64,000 bases of DNA from Haladaptatus salinisoli (GTDB lineage: Archaea; Halobacteriota; Halobacteria; Halobacteriales; Haladaptataceae). Positions within the stretch are counted from its first letter, which is position 1; every line of letters begins with the position of its first letter. The stretch is from NCBI RefSeq assembly GCF_020614375.1, contig NZ_CP085327.1:1910823-1974822 (forward strand). Reading direction: 5' to 3'. Below the pieces are notes generated by a model. That model was not told the origin of the DNA. It did not search any database and saw only the letters and a list, made by a program, of their open reading frames with translations. Shown piece by piece: positions 26,971 to 38,650 of the stretch. The translations under genes were made by a program, and so were the position numbers.

Positions 26971-28437
26971 ATGAGCCGCGTTCCCGACGCCGAAAGCGAA
27001 AAAGCCCTCCGCGAGCGCATCGCGGACAACCCGCAACCGGCCACGATGTGGCTCGCCGGCCTCGTCCTCCTCATCGCGCTCGAATTCGGCGCGCTGGCGA
27101 GCGGCGTGATGGCGATTCCGTGGGAGCTGTTGATGAACAAGCTGGCGTTCTTAAAACCCGTCGCTGCACCGCTCGCGACCGCCGGCGACGCGCTCGCGGA
27201 TCTGCCGACCCTGCTCACGCGGGAGAACTTCGACAACACCGGTTGGAAGACGCCGCAAGGGGGATGGGAGGGAACCTTCCTCAACTTGCCTCCGTCCGTC
27301 GTCTGGGCGCTTCGCGTCGTGCTCGTGTACGCGTACGCGCTGGCCTTCCTCTACTGGATCTGGCGCGGCTACCTGACGTTCCGCGAGCACTACCGGTACG
27401 CCGAGTGGACGCCCCGCGACGACATGGTCAATCGGTTCCGGGGCCACACGTGGGGGAAGTTCGGGTTCGTCATCGTCTTCCTGTTCGTCGTGATGGCGAT
27501 ATTCGCCCCGGCGCTCGGCCCGACGACGGTCGAGAAAAACATCCACAACCCGTACTCATACGAGATCAAGTATCTGAACGAGGACACCGGAAACGTCGAA
27601 ACGATTCTCATCGGTGATGCGAACTTCGGGTCGCGCTCGAAGGGTGCCGGCGGAAACATCGCTCCGTGGACGTACGACGAGTACGGCCGATGGCATCCGT
27701 TCGGAACGATGCCGACCGGGAAGGACATGTTCACCTTCATGGTCCACGGCGCTCGCGTGTCGCTGTTCATCGGCGTCGTCGCCATCGGACTGAGCGGAAT
27801 AATCGCGGCGAGCTTCGCGCTGCTGACGGCGTACTACAAGGGTCTCGTCGACCTCGGCGTCGTCATCGTGGGCGACTCCATCATGTCGCTCCCGAGGCTG
27901 TTGTTCCTCATCCTGCTCTCGTTCGTCCTCCAAGGGACGTGGATCGCGGGCGTCTACAACGGCGGGCTCATGTTGGCGCTGCTGTTCGCCGCAACCGGTT
28001 GGCCGTTCCTCTGGCGCGCGGTGCGCGGCCCGGCGTTCCAAGTGGCCGAACAGGAGTGGATCGACGCGGCGAAGAGCTACGGCCAGAGACCCCACGTGAC
28101 GATGCAGAAACACATGGCACCGTACATCCTCGGCTACCTGCTCGTGTACGCCTCGATGAGCCTCGGCGGCGTCATCATCGCCACCGCGGGCTTGTCGTTC
28201 CTCAGCTTGGGTATCAATCCGCCGACGCCCGAGTGGGGGCGCGCCGTGGCCGTCGGTCAGAGCTACGTGGCGACGCAGTCGTGGCACATCCCGTTCATCC
28301 CGGGCGTTCTCATCGTGCTGGTCGTGACCGCGTTCAACGCGCTCGGCGACGGTATCCGCGACGCCATCGACCCGCAGAGCGAGACCGGCGAGGACGGCGG
28401 TGCTGAGGTCGCCGCGGCAGGAGGGAGTGGTGCGTAA
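26971..28437 (+). CDS. Peptide/nickel ABC transporter permease DppC type, extended
   Basis: 488 residues, about 180 longer than bacterial DppC. The extra part is an N-terminal region with two membrane segments around residues 24-45 and 110-135 plus a charged linker, before the DppC core ([20 protein letters not shown]). The docking loop [20 protein letters not shown] lies near 370. The ATG at 26971 is used, one base after the dppB stop. Extended forms like this are typical of haloarchaeal peptide transporters. Its stop overlaps the ATPase start as TAATG. Confidence 0.9.
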   Translation: MSRVPDAESEKALRERIADNPQPATMWLAGLVLLIALEFGALASGVMAIPWELLMNKLAFLKPVAAPLATAGDALADLPTLLTRENFDNTGWKTPQGGWEGTFLNLPPSVVWALRVVLVYAYALAFLYWIWRGYLTFREHYRYAEWTPRDDMVNRFRGHTWGKFGFVIVFLFVVMAIFAPALGPTTVEKNIHNPYSYEIKYLNEDTGNVETILIGDANFGSRSKGAGGNIAPWTYDEYGRWHPFGTMPTGKDMFTFMVHGARVSLFIGVVAIGLSGIIAASFALLTAYYKGLVDLGVVIVGDSIMSLPRLLFLILLSFVLQGTWIAGVYNGGLMLALLFAATGWPFLWRAVRGPAFQVAEQEWIDAAKSYGQRPHVTMQKHMAPYILGYLLVYASMSLGGVIIATAGLSFLSLGINPPTPEWGRAVAVGQSYVATQSWHIPFIPGVLIVLVVTAFNALGDGIRDAIDPQSETGEDGGAEVAAAGGSGA

Positions 28438-29509
28438 TGGCGTCGAGCGAATACACCACCTCGGAAACCCGCGGGGACTCCATCTTGGAGGTCGAGAACC
28501 TCCAGACCGCGTTCTTCACGGACAAGGAGGTCATCCGCGCGGTCGACGGCGTGAGCTTCGACATCGAGCGCGGCGAGACGGTCGGCATCGTCGGCGAATC
28601 CGGCTCCGGCAAGAGCGTCACCGCGCGCTCCATCATGGGTCTCATCAAGTCGCCGGGCCGCATCCTCGGTGGAAGCATCCGGTTCGACGGCGAGGAACTG
28701 ACGACCAAGAGCGAAAAGGAGTACCGTCAGATTCGCGGCGGGGACATCGCCATGGTGTTCCAGGACCCGCTGACGAGTCTGAACCCCGTTTACACGGTCG
28801 GCAACCAGATAAAGGAGGCGCTCCGTCTGCATCAGGGACTCACCGGAACGGAGGCGACCAAGGAAGCCATCAATCTGCTCGAAGCGGTCGGGATTCCGGA
28901 CGCTTCTCGGCGCGTCAAGGAGTATCCCCACGAGTTCTCCGGCGGGATGCGCCAGCGGGCCGTCATCGCCATGGCGCTCGCCTGCGACCCCGAACTGCTC
29001 ATCTGCGACGAGCCGACGACCGCGCTCGACGTGACCATCCAAGCGCAGATTCTCGAGCTCCTGGAGGAGCTACAGGAAGAGCGCGACCTCGCCATCATGT
29101 TCATCACGCACGATATGGGCGTCATCGCCGAAATCGCGGATCGCGTGAACGTGATGTACGCGGGCGAAATCGTCGAAACGGCGCCCGTCGTGGAACTGTT
29201 CGAGAATCCCCGCCACCCGTACACGCGAGGCCTGTTGCGGAGTATCCCCGGAAACAACCCTGACGAGGATCGCCTCACGACCATCGAAGGCGACGTGCCG
29301 ACGCCGAACGAACCGGCGACGTACTGTCGGTTCGCGCCTCGGTGTCCCGAGGCGTTCGACGAGTGTGACGAGGTGCACCCGGTTTCGCTGCCGGTCGAGG
29401 CGGGCGCGGACGACCACACCGCCGCGTGTCTGCTCTACCCCGAAGACGTATCGCAGGAACGGGCGATCGAACTGCATCGAGAGGCGGAGACAGAAAGCGA
29501 GGAGGAACT

Positions 29510-29513
<4 letters not shown>
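28437..29513 (+). CDS. Peptide ABC transporter ATP-binding protein DppD type
   Basis: 358 residues. Walker A is GESGSGKS (about residue 55), the signature is [13 protein letters not shown], and Walker B is [16 protein letters not shown]-terminal oligopeptide-ABC segment carries [20 protein letters not shown], a cysteine motif that can bind a cluster. It drives uptake together with the next ATPase. Its stop overlaps the next start by 4 bp (ATGA). Confidence 0.94.
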
Positions 29514-30840
<1,327 letters not shown>

Positions 30841-30841
<1 letters not shown>

Positions 30842-31290
30842 TGGCCGACGCAGACCGACCCCCGAGGAGATTCCGACAGGTAATCGATGCGCTCGTCTAC
30901 GCGGTCGCGGTGACGAGCGTCGTGTTCCTCGTCGGAGGGGCGCTGAGTTTCTCCCTCGGCAGGGGTCTGGTCGGCGTAAAGTACGTGCTGTTTCTGGTCG
31001 GCCTCCTGCTCTTCGGCTACGCGACGTTCCAACTGCGCCCGTCCCAGCCGTGGGACGTGGATCGGACCGGCGACGGGGTCGAAATCGTGCGTAACGACGA
31101 TCGAGCCGAAGCTATCGGCTCGCGCAAGGAGACGCGATTTCAGGCCGCGGTTCAGCGAATCCCGCCGTTGACGCGCTACTCGATTCCGCCCGAGGAACGG
31201 CTTCCGGCCGCCGTGAAGCTGTTCCTCACGAGCATCGCGGTGCTCGGGACGTCGTTCGCCATGGAAGCCGTGTTCGGCGTCGGCGTGTAG
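30841..31290 (+). CDS. Haloarchaeal membrane protein of unknown function
   Basis: 149 residues. Three hydrophobic stretches are visible: about 18-38 and 45-62 (VIDALVYAVAVTSVVFLVGG, VKYVLFLVGLLLFGYATFQL) and a C-terminal one (about 125-145). The middle soluble part is basic and acidic mixed. The ATG at 30841 overlaps the ATPase stop (TGATG), so it is part of that transcript. The function is unknown; a role in the transporter is only guilt by position. Confidence 0.75.
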
Positions 31291-31327
31291 CAACAGTTTT
31301 TACCGCTTCGAAACCTGACATGGCACC

Positions 31328-31894
31328 ATGCCAGAGACCGGCGACGACGGAACTGAGTACGCCGAGCGGATCGCCGCCAACGCGGACGTGGAGAAGGACG
31401 CGTGGCGCTTGACGCTCGACGACATGGAGGCGATGGCCGCCGACCTCGAAGACGAAGGGTGGAACGTCATCGCCATTCCGGCCAGCCACACCGCGCCCGA
31501 GAGCCCCGACGCTGGCGAGACGGACCGGTTCGGTTTCGTCCACGTCATCCCGGATAACTACGCCGAGGAGTTCAGCGACGCCGTCGAGGCGGGGACGTTC
31601 CCGACGTATCGGGTCTTCCGAAAGGAAGTATCGTCGCGGGTGTTCATGATGACGCAGTATCTGGACCCCGACACCGACACCGCGATTCTCATCGCCGGAG
31701 CGTACGAGATGATGCACGCGCCGCCGCTCGTGAAGACGGCCATGCGCGAGGACGAGATGTACAGTCACGTCCAGACCATCGACGGGACCGTACTCGGGTC
31801 GTTCCGCCACGGCGATTACACGAAGTTCTTCCCGAACCCGGAAAAGTACGAGAACTACGTCGTCGAACCGCAGGTCGGGGAGAGCGACGAGTAA
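31328..31894 (+). CDS. Conserved haloarchaeal protein of unknown function
   Basis: 188 residues, soluble and acidic, no cysteine. Conserved-looking stretches are DDMEAMAADLEDEGWNVIAI, FGFVHVIPDNYAEEF, and LIAGAYEMMHAPPLVKTAM, the last near residue 125. Its neat haloarchaeal composition and start directly after the previous gene (37-bp gap) support expression. I do not recognise the family. Confidence 0.8.
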   Translation: MPETGDDGTEYAERIAANADVEKDAWRLTLDDMEAMAADLEDEGWNVIAIPASHTAPESPDAGETDRFGFVHVIPDNYAEEFSDAVEAGTFPTYRVFRKEVSSRVFMMTQYLDPDTDTAILIAGAYEMMHAPPLVKTAMREDEMYSHVQTIDGTVLGSFRHGDYTKFFPNPEKYENYVVEPQVGESDE

Positions 31895-32023
31895 CGGTTC
31901 GCCGGTCGTACTCGTTTTCCGGTTCCTCCGGTTCCGTCGCGCTTCGAACCGACGCGATCCCCGAACCGCGATTCACCGGTCGGTTCGTAGGGTACAAGAA
32001 GGGTGAAACCGTATCCGGCGCGT

Positions 32024-32872
32024 ATGAACGTTGCCGAAGCGATGACGCCTCGCTCCGACGTGGTCACCGTCGAGCTTCCGGGTACGCGCGACGACGTGCT
32101 CGAATACCTACAGGAGCGGTCGTTCTCCTCCGTTCCGGTCGTTAAACAGACCGACGACGGCGAACAGTACCGCGGTCTCATCTCCCGCGACGACCTCATC
32201 GAGAACCCCGACGAAGACCAACTCGCGCTCCTGATGCGCGAGGTGGCGACGACGACGCAGGACGCGTCGGTCGAGGAGGTCGCCGCCCTGATGCTGGCGG
32301 AGGGCACCCGCCGCGTGCCAGTCGTCGACGGCGAACTGGAGGGAATCGTCACCGTGACCGACGTGGTTCGGGCCATCGCCGAGGACGAAGCCGACGGCGA
32401 CACCGAAGTCGGCGAACTGGCGAACAGCGACGTGAACACCTGCTACGTCGAGACGCCGCTGACGGTCGCCGAGCGCGAGATATTCTACGCCAACGTCCCC
32501 TACGCCATCGTGCTGGACGACACCGGCGAGATGGACGGCATCCTCACCGAGGTGGACATCATCGAGGTCGCGCAGGTGGTCGAAGGCGAAGACGACACGG
32601 GGGGAAGCATCGCCAACGAGGACGACGACTGGATGTGGGAGGGCATCAAGTCGGTCGGCAACAGCTACATCCCGACCCGGAACGTCAAGATTCCGTCCGC
32701 GCCGGTCCGGGAGTTCATGACCGACGACGTCGTCACGGTCTCGAAGCGAAAGACGGCCCGCGACGTGGCCCAGACGATGCTCACGCAGGACATCGAGCAG
32801 GTTCCGCTCGTGAGCGGCGACCAACTCGTCGGCATCGTGCGGGACGTGAACTTGCTGGAGGCGCTTCGATGA
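32024..32872 (+). CDS. Four-CBS-domain protein
   Basis: 282 residues made of two CBS pairs: about 1-120 (MNVAEAMTPRSDVVTVELPG) and 130-282 (PVREFMTDDVVTVSKRKTA). CBS pairs sense adenine nucleotides or SAM. No partner domain is present, so it is probably a stand-alone regulator. Its stop overlaps glyS by 4 bp (ATGA), so it is transcribed with glycyl-tRNA synthetase. The ATG at 32024 is chosen; an upstream ATG lies 7 codons earlier. Confidence 0.88.
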   Translation: MNVAEAMTPRSDVVTVELPGTRDDVLEYLQERSFSSVPVVKQTDDGEQYRGLISRDDLIENPDEDQLALLMREVATTTQDASVEEVAALMLAEGTRRVPVVDGELEGIVTVTDVVRAIAEDEADGDTEVGELANSDVNTCYVETPLTVAEREIFYANVPYAIVLDDTGEMDGILTEVDIIEVAQVVEGEDDTGGSIANEDDDWMWEGIKSVGNSYIPTRNVKIPSAPVREFMTDDVVTVSKRKTARDVAQTMLTQDIEQVPLVSGDQLVGIVRDVNLLEALR

Positions 32873-34599
32873 GCGACGAACTGGTCGAACTCGCCAAGCG
32901 ACGCGGATTCTTCTTTCAGGCGGCGGAAGCGTACGGGGGCGTCTCCGGCTTCTACGTCTACGGTCCGGAGGGTGCGGCGCTGAAACGCAACCTCGAGGAT
33001 TCGTGGCGCGACCGCTTTCAGGTGCAGGAAGGCCACCGCGAAATCGAAGCGCCGACCGTGATGCCCGAACCCGTCTTCGAAGCCTCGGGCCACCTCGACG
33101 GCTTCGACGACATGCTGGTCGAGTGCCCCGAATGCGGCGAGAGCCACCGCGCCGACCACCTCATCGAGGACAACACGGGCATCGAGGACGCGGAGAGCCT
33201 CCCGCTGGACGAGGTCGGCGCGCTCATCGCGGAACACGACCTGCGCTGTCCGAACTGCGACGCCGAACTCGCGGGCGAACCGGTCGAGGAGTTCAACCTG
33301 ATGTTCGAGACGGCCATCGGCCCCGGCTCCGGCCACCCCGGCTACCTGCGCCCCGAGACGGCGCAGGGTATCTTCGTGGAGTTTCCGCGTCTCAAGGAGT
33401 ACGCCCGCAACCAACTCCCCTTCGGCATCACGCAGGTCGGGCGGGCGTACCGAAACGAAATCAGTCCGCGGAAGTCCATCGTCCGCGTCCGCGAGTTCAC
33501 GCAGGCCGAACTGGAACACTTCATCGACCCCGAGGAGGACGAACCGCCGCTCCACCGGGTCGCCGACGCGGAAGTCACGCTCTACTCGGCCGAACAGCAG
33601 AACGCCGAGGACGGCGGTCACGTCCGGATGACCATCGGCGAAGCGGTCGAGCAAGGCGTCATCGCGAGCGACTGGGTTGCCTACTACCTCGGCGTCGGTC
33701 AGGAGTGGTACGAGCGAATCGGCGTCGATATGGATAGATTCCGCTTCCGCCAGCATCTCTCGGGCGAGCGCGCCCACTACGCGAGCGACTGCTGGGACGC
33801 CGAGGCCGAAGTCGACGGCGACTGGATAGAGATAACCGGCAACTCCTACCGAAGCGACTACGACCTCTCGAAACACGGCGCGAACTCCGACGAGGACTTC
33901 ACCGTCTTCCGCCAGTACGACGAACCGAAGGTGGTCGAACGCGCCACCGTCGACCCCGACATGAGCTACCTCGGCCCGGAGTTCGGCGGCGCGGCGGGCG
34001 ACATCGCGGACGCGCTCCGAACGCTCGCCGAACGCGACCGAACCGCCTTCGAGGGCGACGAGGTGACCGTCGAGGCCGACGGCGAGTCGTACACGATTCC
34101 GGTCGAGAAGACCGGCTTCGGCGTCGAGGAGGTTACGGAAGCGGGCGAGCACATCACCCCGCACGTCGTGGAGCCGTCGATCGGTATCGACCGCGTGCTG
34201 TACACCGTCCTCGCGCACGCCTACGAAACGGACGAGGTGGACGACGAGACGCGCACCCGACTGGCGCTCGAACCCGAACTCGCGCCGACCACGGTCGGCG
34301 TCTTCCCGCTGATGGACAAGGACGGGATGGGCGAGACGGCCCGCGACATCGCCGCCGACCTCCGCGCGCACGGTCTCGACGTGACCTACGACGATTCGGG
34401 GAACATCGGTCGGCGCTATCGGCGACAGGACGAGGTCGGCACGCCGTTCTGCGTGACGGTCGACTACGAGAGCCTCGACGACGACGCCGTGACGCTCCGC
34501 GAACGCGACTCGACCGAGCAGGTCCGGGTCGCCATCGCCGACCTCCCCGACATCCTCGCCGACCTGCGGAGCGGCGACCGCGCGTTCGCCGACCTGTAA
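32869..34599 (+). CDS. glyS: Glycyl-tRNA synthetase
   Basis: 576 residues, the archaeal/eukaryal alpha2 class II form. The motif 1-3 signatures include GFYVYGPEGAALKRNLEDSW, TAQGIFVEFPRLKEYARNQLPFG split across motif 2 (FRNEISPR as YRNEISPRKS), and SIGIDRVLY. Two CxxC pairs near residues 86 and 125 form the zinc region. The C-terminal anticodon-binding domain starts near 460. It charges tRNA-Gly. It overlaps the CBS gene and is followed by the dolichol kinase gene 2 bp later. Confidence 0.95.
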   Translation: MSDELVELAKRRGFFFQAAEAYGGVSGFYVYGPEGAALKRNLEDSWRDRFQVQEGHREIEAPTVMPEPVFEASGHLDGFDDMLVECPECGESHRADHLIEDNTGIEDAESLPLDEVGALIAEHDLRCPNCDAELAGEPVEEFNLMFETAIGPGSGHPGYLRPETAQGIFVEFPRLKEYARNQLPFGITQVGRAYRNEISPRKSIVRVREFTQAELEHFIDPEEDEPPLHRVADAEVTLYSAEQQNAEDGGHVRMTIGEAVEQGVIASDWVAYYLGVGQEWYERIGVDMDRFRFRQHLSGERAHYASDCWDAEAEVDGDWIEITGNSYRSDYDLSKHGANSDEDFTVFRQYDEPKVVERATVDPDMSYLGPEFGGAAGDIADALRTLAERDRTAFEGDEVTVEADGESYTIPVEKTGFGVEEVTEAGEHITPHVVEPSIGIDRVLYTVLAHAYETDEVDDETRTRLALEPELAPTTVGVFPLMDKDGMGETARDIAADLRAHGLDVTYDDSGNIGRRYRRQDEVGTPFCVTVDYESLDDDAVTLRERDSTEQVRVAIADLPDILADLRSGDRAFADL

Positions 34600-34601
34600 C
34601 C

Positions 34602-35177
34602 GTGGCGAGCGAAATCAAGCGCCGACTGGTGCACGTCAGCGGAACCGGAGTGCCGGCGCTCTACCTGCTGGACTTGCTGACGTGGCAGCAGTTGCGCTTG
34701 ATGCTCGTGCTCGGCTCGGCCGTCGCGCTTGTGCTGGAGATAGTCCGCCTGCTGGTCGGTCTCGACTGGCGGATTTACGACGAACTCACGCGCTCGTACG
34801 AGCAGAACAACCTCGCAGGGTACGCGCTCTACTTCTTCGGGATGACCGTGACCGCGTGGGCGTTCCAGCCGCGAGTGGCGATTCCGGCGCTGCTCATGCT
34901 GACCATCGCCGACCCAATCAGCGGTCTGCTCGGCTCGGGCGAACTCGGCATCAAGGCCGTCCACACGCTCCTCGTGACGTTCGCGGTTTGTCTCGTCATC
35001 GCGTCGCTGCTCGACCTGCCGCTTCCGGCCGCCGTCCTCGGCGCGCTGGCCGCGACGCTCGCGGACGGCGTCAAGCCGGTCGTCGCGGGCTACGTCATCG
35101 ACGACAATCTCACGATTCCCATCGGCGCGGCGGTGGCTATCTTCCTCGGGTTGCAGTACGCGCCGACGCTCGTCTGA
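34602..35177 (+). CDS. Dolichol kinase / phosphatidate cytidylyltransferase-like membrane protein
   Basis: 191 residues with about five or six transmembrane segments. The RRLVHVSGTGVPALYLLD start and the LTIADPISGLLGSGELGIKA region match the archaeal dolichol kinase (SEC59)/CTP transferase-like family. It would phosphorylate dolichol for N-glycosylation or recycle it. It starts with GTG 2 bp after the glyS stop. The assignment is by family pattern, so activity is not certain. Confidence 0.75.
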   Translation: MASEIKRRLVHVSGTGVPALYLLDLLTWQQLRLMLVLGSAVALVLEIVRLLVGLDWRIYDELTRSYEQNNLAGYALYFFGMTVTAWAFQPRVAIPALLMLTIADPISGLLGSGELGIKAVHTLLVTFAVCLVIASLLDLPLPAAVLGALAATLADGVKPVVAGYVIDDNLTIPIGAAVAIFLGLQYAPTLV

Positions 35178-35446
35178 CTATCCGTATCCGTACGTCGGCG
35201 TTCGGGGGCCGGTGTCGCCGGGGGTGGCGCGGCGTCGCTTTCTCTGCGCCTTTTCGGCCGTCCGCCGAACCGACGAGCGTCTCCGCCGAAGAGCGAACCA
35301 CGCGAGCAGCCACCGGACGAACCTTGATACGATTCTCGGCATTCGATTCGTCGGGGCTGGTTCGTCTTTCGATAAAAACCTCCGCCGACCACTTTCACCC
35401 CGCCACGCGAATCCTTTAACCGGATGACGACGAAACGCTACGACGA

Positions 35447-37813
35447 ATGGCGACCACGGACGCTGAACCGAACTACGTGGAACATCCGTATCTCGCGCCG
35501 CAGTTCATCGAGCGGCGACTCTACCAGATTCAACTCGCCGGCACCGCACGAAACCACCACACCCTCGTCTGTCTCCCGACGGGGCTGGGAAAGACGACGG
35601 TCAGTCTGCTGGTCACGGCGGAGCGGCTGAACGAGGTCGGCGGCAAGTCGCTCCTGCTCGCGCCGACGAAACCGCTGGTCAACCAGCACGCCGACTTCTA
35701 CCGGGAGGCGCTCTCGGTTCCGGACGAGGATATCGTCGTGTTCACCGGAGAGGTGCGCCCGGCGGAGCGCTCGGAGCTGTGGGAGTCGGCGACCGTGATC
35801 ATCGCCACCCCGCAGGTCGTGGAGAACGACCTAGTGGGCGGACGCATCGACCTCGCTCCCGTCACGCACGTCACGTTCGACGAGTGCCACCGCGCGACCG
35901 GCGACTACGCCTACAACTACATCGCCGAGCGGTACCACGCTGACGCGCGCACGCCGCTCGTCACCGGGATGAGCGCCTCGCCGGGCGGCGACAAGGAGTC
36001 GATTCTAGAGGTGTGCGAGAACCTCGGTCTCCGTGAGGTGGAGGTGATGACCGAGGAGGACAGCGACGTTTCGACCTACACCCACGACACCGAGGTCGAG
36101 TGGGTTCGCGTCCAACTCCCTGACGAGATCATCGAGATTCGGGACGCGCTGAACGAGGTCATCTCCGACCGACTGGAGCGCCTGAAGCAACTCGGCGTCG
36201 TCAACACGACGCGGCCGGACATCTCCCAGAAGGATTTGAACAAGGTTCGGGGCGAGTTGCAGAAGCTCATCGACAACGACCAGTCGGAGGGGTACAAGGG
36301 CATGTCAGCCCACGCGGAGGTGATGAAACTCCGCCGGGCGGTCGAACTCGCGGAGACGCAGAGCGTCGAATCCCTCCGCCGCTACTTCGAGCGCCAGCGC
36401 AACTCCGCCCGCTCGTCGGGCGCGTCGAAGGCGAGCCAGCGGATGGTCTCCGAACCGAAAGTGCAGGAGGCGATGCGGAAAGCGGTGCGGTACGACGACC
36501 GCCACCCCAAGTTCCGCAAGGCGCACACCTTCGTCGCACAGACGCTCGTGGACGGCGGGCAGCGAATCATCGTCTTCACCGAATCGCGCGACACGGCGGA
36601 GACGCTGACCGAGTTTTTCGGCCAGCACTTCGACGCCCGGCGGTTCGTCGGGCAGGGCGACAAGGAGGGGAGCGACGGAATGACGCAGAACGAACAGCAG
36701 GAAGTGCTGGACGACTTCCGGGCCGGCGAGTTCGAGGTGCTGGTGTCCACCTCCGTCGCCGAGGAAGGGTTGGACGTGCCCGAGGTCGACCTGGTGCTCT
36801 TCTACGAACCCGTGCCGACGGCGGTGCGATCGATTCAGCGCAAGGGTCGAACCGGTCGGCAGGCGCAGGGGCAGGTCGTCGTCCTGCTCGCCGAGGACAC
36901 CCGCGACGAGGCGTACTTTTGGATTTCGAAGCGTCGGGAGGACGAGATGGAAGAGGAACTCCGGAAACTGAAAGGCGTCGCCGCGGAGGTCGAGGAGGAA
37001 CTCGACGAATCGCAGCAGACGCTCGGCGATTTCGGCGGCGACGGCCGAACTGCCGAGGTGAATCAGGGCTTGCAGGAGTTCGAGACGGAAGGCCGCGGCG
37101 CGGACGAGTTGGACGGCACGATAGCGACCGCCCGGCGGCGCGAGGGCGGCGAGGACGGCGATACCGTCGAGATCGTCGCCGACCAGCGCGAACTCGACGC
37201 GAACATCGCCCGCGACCTCTCCGCCCGCGACGGCGTGGACGTGCGACTGGAAACGCTGGCGGTCGGCGACTACGTGCTGAGCGACCGGGTCGTCGTGGAA
37301 CGAAAGTCAGTGAGCGACTTCCTCGACACGCTCGTCGGCGGCGACCGGTCGGTGTTCGAGCAGGTGGGCGACATGAACCGCCACTACGCCCGTCCCGTCG
37401 TCATCATCGAGGGCGACGGACTGTACGAACAACGGAACGTACACCCCAACGCGATCCGCGGCGCGGTCGCCTCGCTGGCGGTCGATTTCGGCGCGAGCGT
37501 CCTCCGAACCGAGGACGAGGACGACACCGCGGATTTGCTCGAAGTCGTCGCGACGCGGGAACAGGAGGTGAGCGAGCGGGAGGTTTCGGTTCACGGCGAC
37601 AAGCACGCGAAGACGCTCCCGGAACAACAGGAGTACGTCGTGGCCTCCATCGCGGACATCGGCCCCGTAACCGCCCGGTCGCTGCTACGGACGTTCGGGA
37701 CGGTTCAAGCCGTCATGACGGCGTCGAAAGACGAACTTATGGAGGCCGAGGGTGTCGGCGAGGTGACCGCCGACCGTATCCGCGAGGTCGTCTCGGGCGA
37801 GTACGACCCGTAA
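35447..37813 (+). CDS. hef: Hef helicase-nuclease (XPF/FANCM-type)
   Basis: 788 residues with all parts of Hef. An SF2 helicase is N-terminal: Walker A PTGLGKTT near residue 45, DECHR for motif II, and GRTGRQ for motif VI. An ERCC4-type nuclease has the catalytic ERKSVSDF near residue 625 with GDYVLSDR before it. A C-terminal helix-hairpin-helix pair follows (IADIGPVTARSLLRTFG). It processes stalled forks and crosslinks. A PIP-box-like QQTLGDF lies in the linker near residue 525. Confidence 0.95.
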   Translation: MATTDAEPNYVEHPYLAPQFIERRLYQIQLAGTARNHHTLVCLPTGLGKTTVSLLVTAERLNEVGGKSLLLAPTKPLVNQHADFYREALSVPDEDIVVFTGEVRPAERSELWESATVIIATPQVVENDLVGGRIDLAPVTHVTFDECHRATGDYAYNYIAERYHADARTPLVTGMSASPGGDKESILEVCENLGLREVEVMTEEDSDVSTYTHDTEVEWVRVQLPDEIIEIRDALNEVISDRLERLKQLGVVNTTRPDISQKDLNKVRGELQKLIDNDQSEGYKGMSAHAEVMKLRRAVELAETQSVESLRRYFERQRNSARSSGASKASQRMVSEPKVQEAMRKAVRYDDRHPKFRKAHTFVAQTLVDGGQRIIVFTESRDTAETLTEFFGQHFDARRFVGQGDKEGSDGMTQNEQQEVLDDFRAGEFEVLVSTSVAEEGLDVPEVDLVLFYEPVPTAVRSIQRKGRTGRQAQGQVVVLLAEDTRDEAYFWISKRREDEMEEELRKLKGVAAEVEEELDESQQTLGDFGGDGRTAEVNQGLQEFETEGRGADELDGTIATARRREGGEDGDTVEIVADQRELDANIARDLSARDGVDVRLETLAVGDYVLSDRVVVERKSVSDFLDTLVGGDRSVFEQVGDMNRHYARPVVIIEGDGLYEQRNVHPNAIRGAVASLAVDFGASVLRTEDEDDTADLLEVVATREQEVSEREVSVHGDKHAKTLPEQQEYVVASIADIGPVTARSLLRTFGTVQAVMTASKDELMEAEGVGEVTADRIREVVSGEYDP

Positions 37814-37992
37814 TCGGTGGTTACTGGGGGACAGTATCGGAGCACAACCCGCACATCTGTACGTACAGTCCGCTCGGCTTACCACCGCTCGTTCGTGCCG
37901 AGAACGGGTAAGTTGCGATAGTCGAAACGGATTGAACGGTCAATCCACGTTAAATGCTCTCGATTCGTTTACCCGAGCGAGAGTTAAAACCC

Positions 37993-38247
37993 ATGCTGAC
38001 CCCACCGCAGTCGAGAGACGACGACGATGGGCGGCGCGTCGAGAGGTTGTACGGAGAGCCACAGCACGAAACGCGCGGACGAGCGAGCGAACAGGAACTG
38101 TACGGCGAACCCCAGCACGACGTTTCGGACGGTCGCTTCCCCCCGGAGTTCGACCCGGATTTGGGATACGCCCTCGACTGGCTCGAATCTCCGATCGATG
38201 CTGCTACCGTCTCTCGCCGACGGCCGTCCTCCCTCAGGGAACGATAG
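37993..38247 (+). CDS. Small acidic protein with a duplicated LYGEPQH motif
   Basis: 84 residues encoded from an ATG at 37993, preceded by a TATA-like GTTTACC about 25 bases upstream, which suits a leaderless message. The heptad LYGEPQH occurs twice, about 23 residues apart, and the stretch EFDPDLGYALDWLE is acidic. It overlaps the 3' end of uspA by 14 bp, convergently. I do not recognise it; the codon pattern in its first two thirds looks coding. Confidence 0.55.
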   Translation: MLTPPQSRDDDDGRRVERLYGEPQHETRGRASEQELYGEPQHDVSDGRFPPEFDPDLGYALDWLESPIDAATVSRRRPSSLRER

Positions 38248-38626
38248 TCACCGGAACCGCTTCGGCGCGTACGATGGTTTCGGCGGCGCTCCCGAGTATC
38301 GCCCGTTCGATGGCTCCCGACCCGTGGTGGCCCATGATGACGTGGTCGTAGTCGTTCTCTTCCACCAGTTCCAAGACGTTCTCCCCGACGCGATCTCCCG
38401 GTCTGAACTCCAGTTGTACGTCCTCCGAGAGCCGCAGTTCCGCGTCGACGTCCTCCGCGTCGAGCACGCTGCGGGCGCGCGAGAGGATTTCGTCGGTGGC
38501 GTCGGTCGCTTCGTCGGAGAAGTGAACGACGTGAAGCGTGGCACCGAAGTTCCGGGCGAAGTTCGCGGCGAACTGAAGCGCGCGAAAGCTACATTCGGAG
38601 CCGTCGATGGGCACGAGCACGTCCAT
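38234..38626 (-). CDS. Universal stress protein UspA family
   Basis: 130 residues. The UspA fold is shown by MDVLVPIDGSECSFRAL at the start and the ATP-binding MGHHGSGAIERAILGSAAE near the end (G-x2-G-x9-G-S). It therefore probably binds nucleotide. It is a single-domain form with the usual length. It is convergent with the small LYGEPQH gene and lies 24 bp after the zinc-ribbon gene on the same strand. Confidence 0.93.
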   Translation of the reverse strand: MDVLVPIDGSECSFRALQFAANFARNFGATLHVVHFSDEATDATDEILSRARSVLDAEDVDAELRLSEDVQLEFRPGDRVGENVLELVEENDYDHVIMGHHGSGAIERAILGSAAETIVRAEAVPVTIVP

Positions 38627-38650
38627 AACCTGAAGTCGGCAGGTTCGGGC

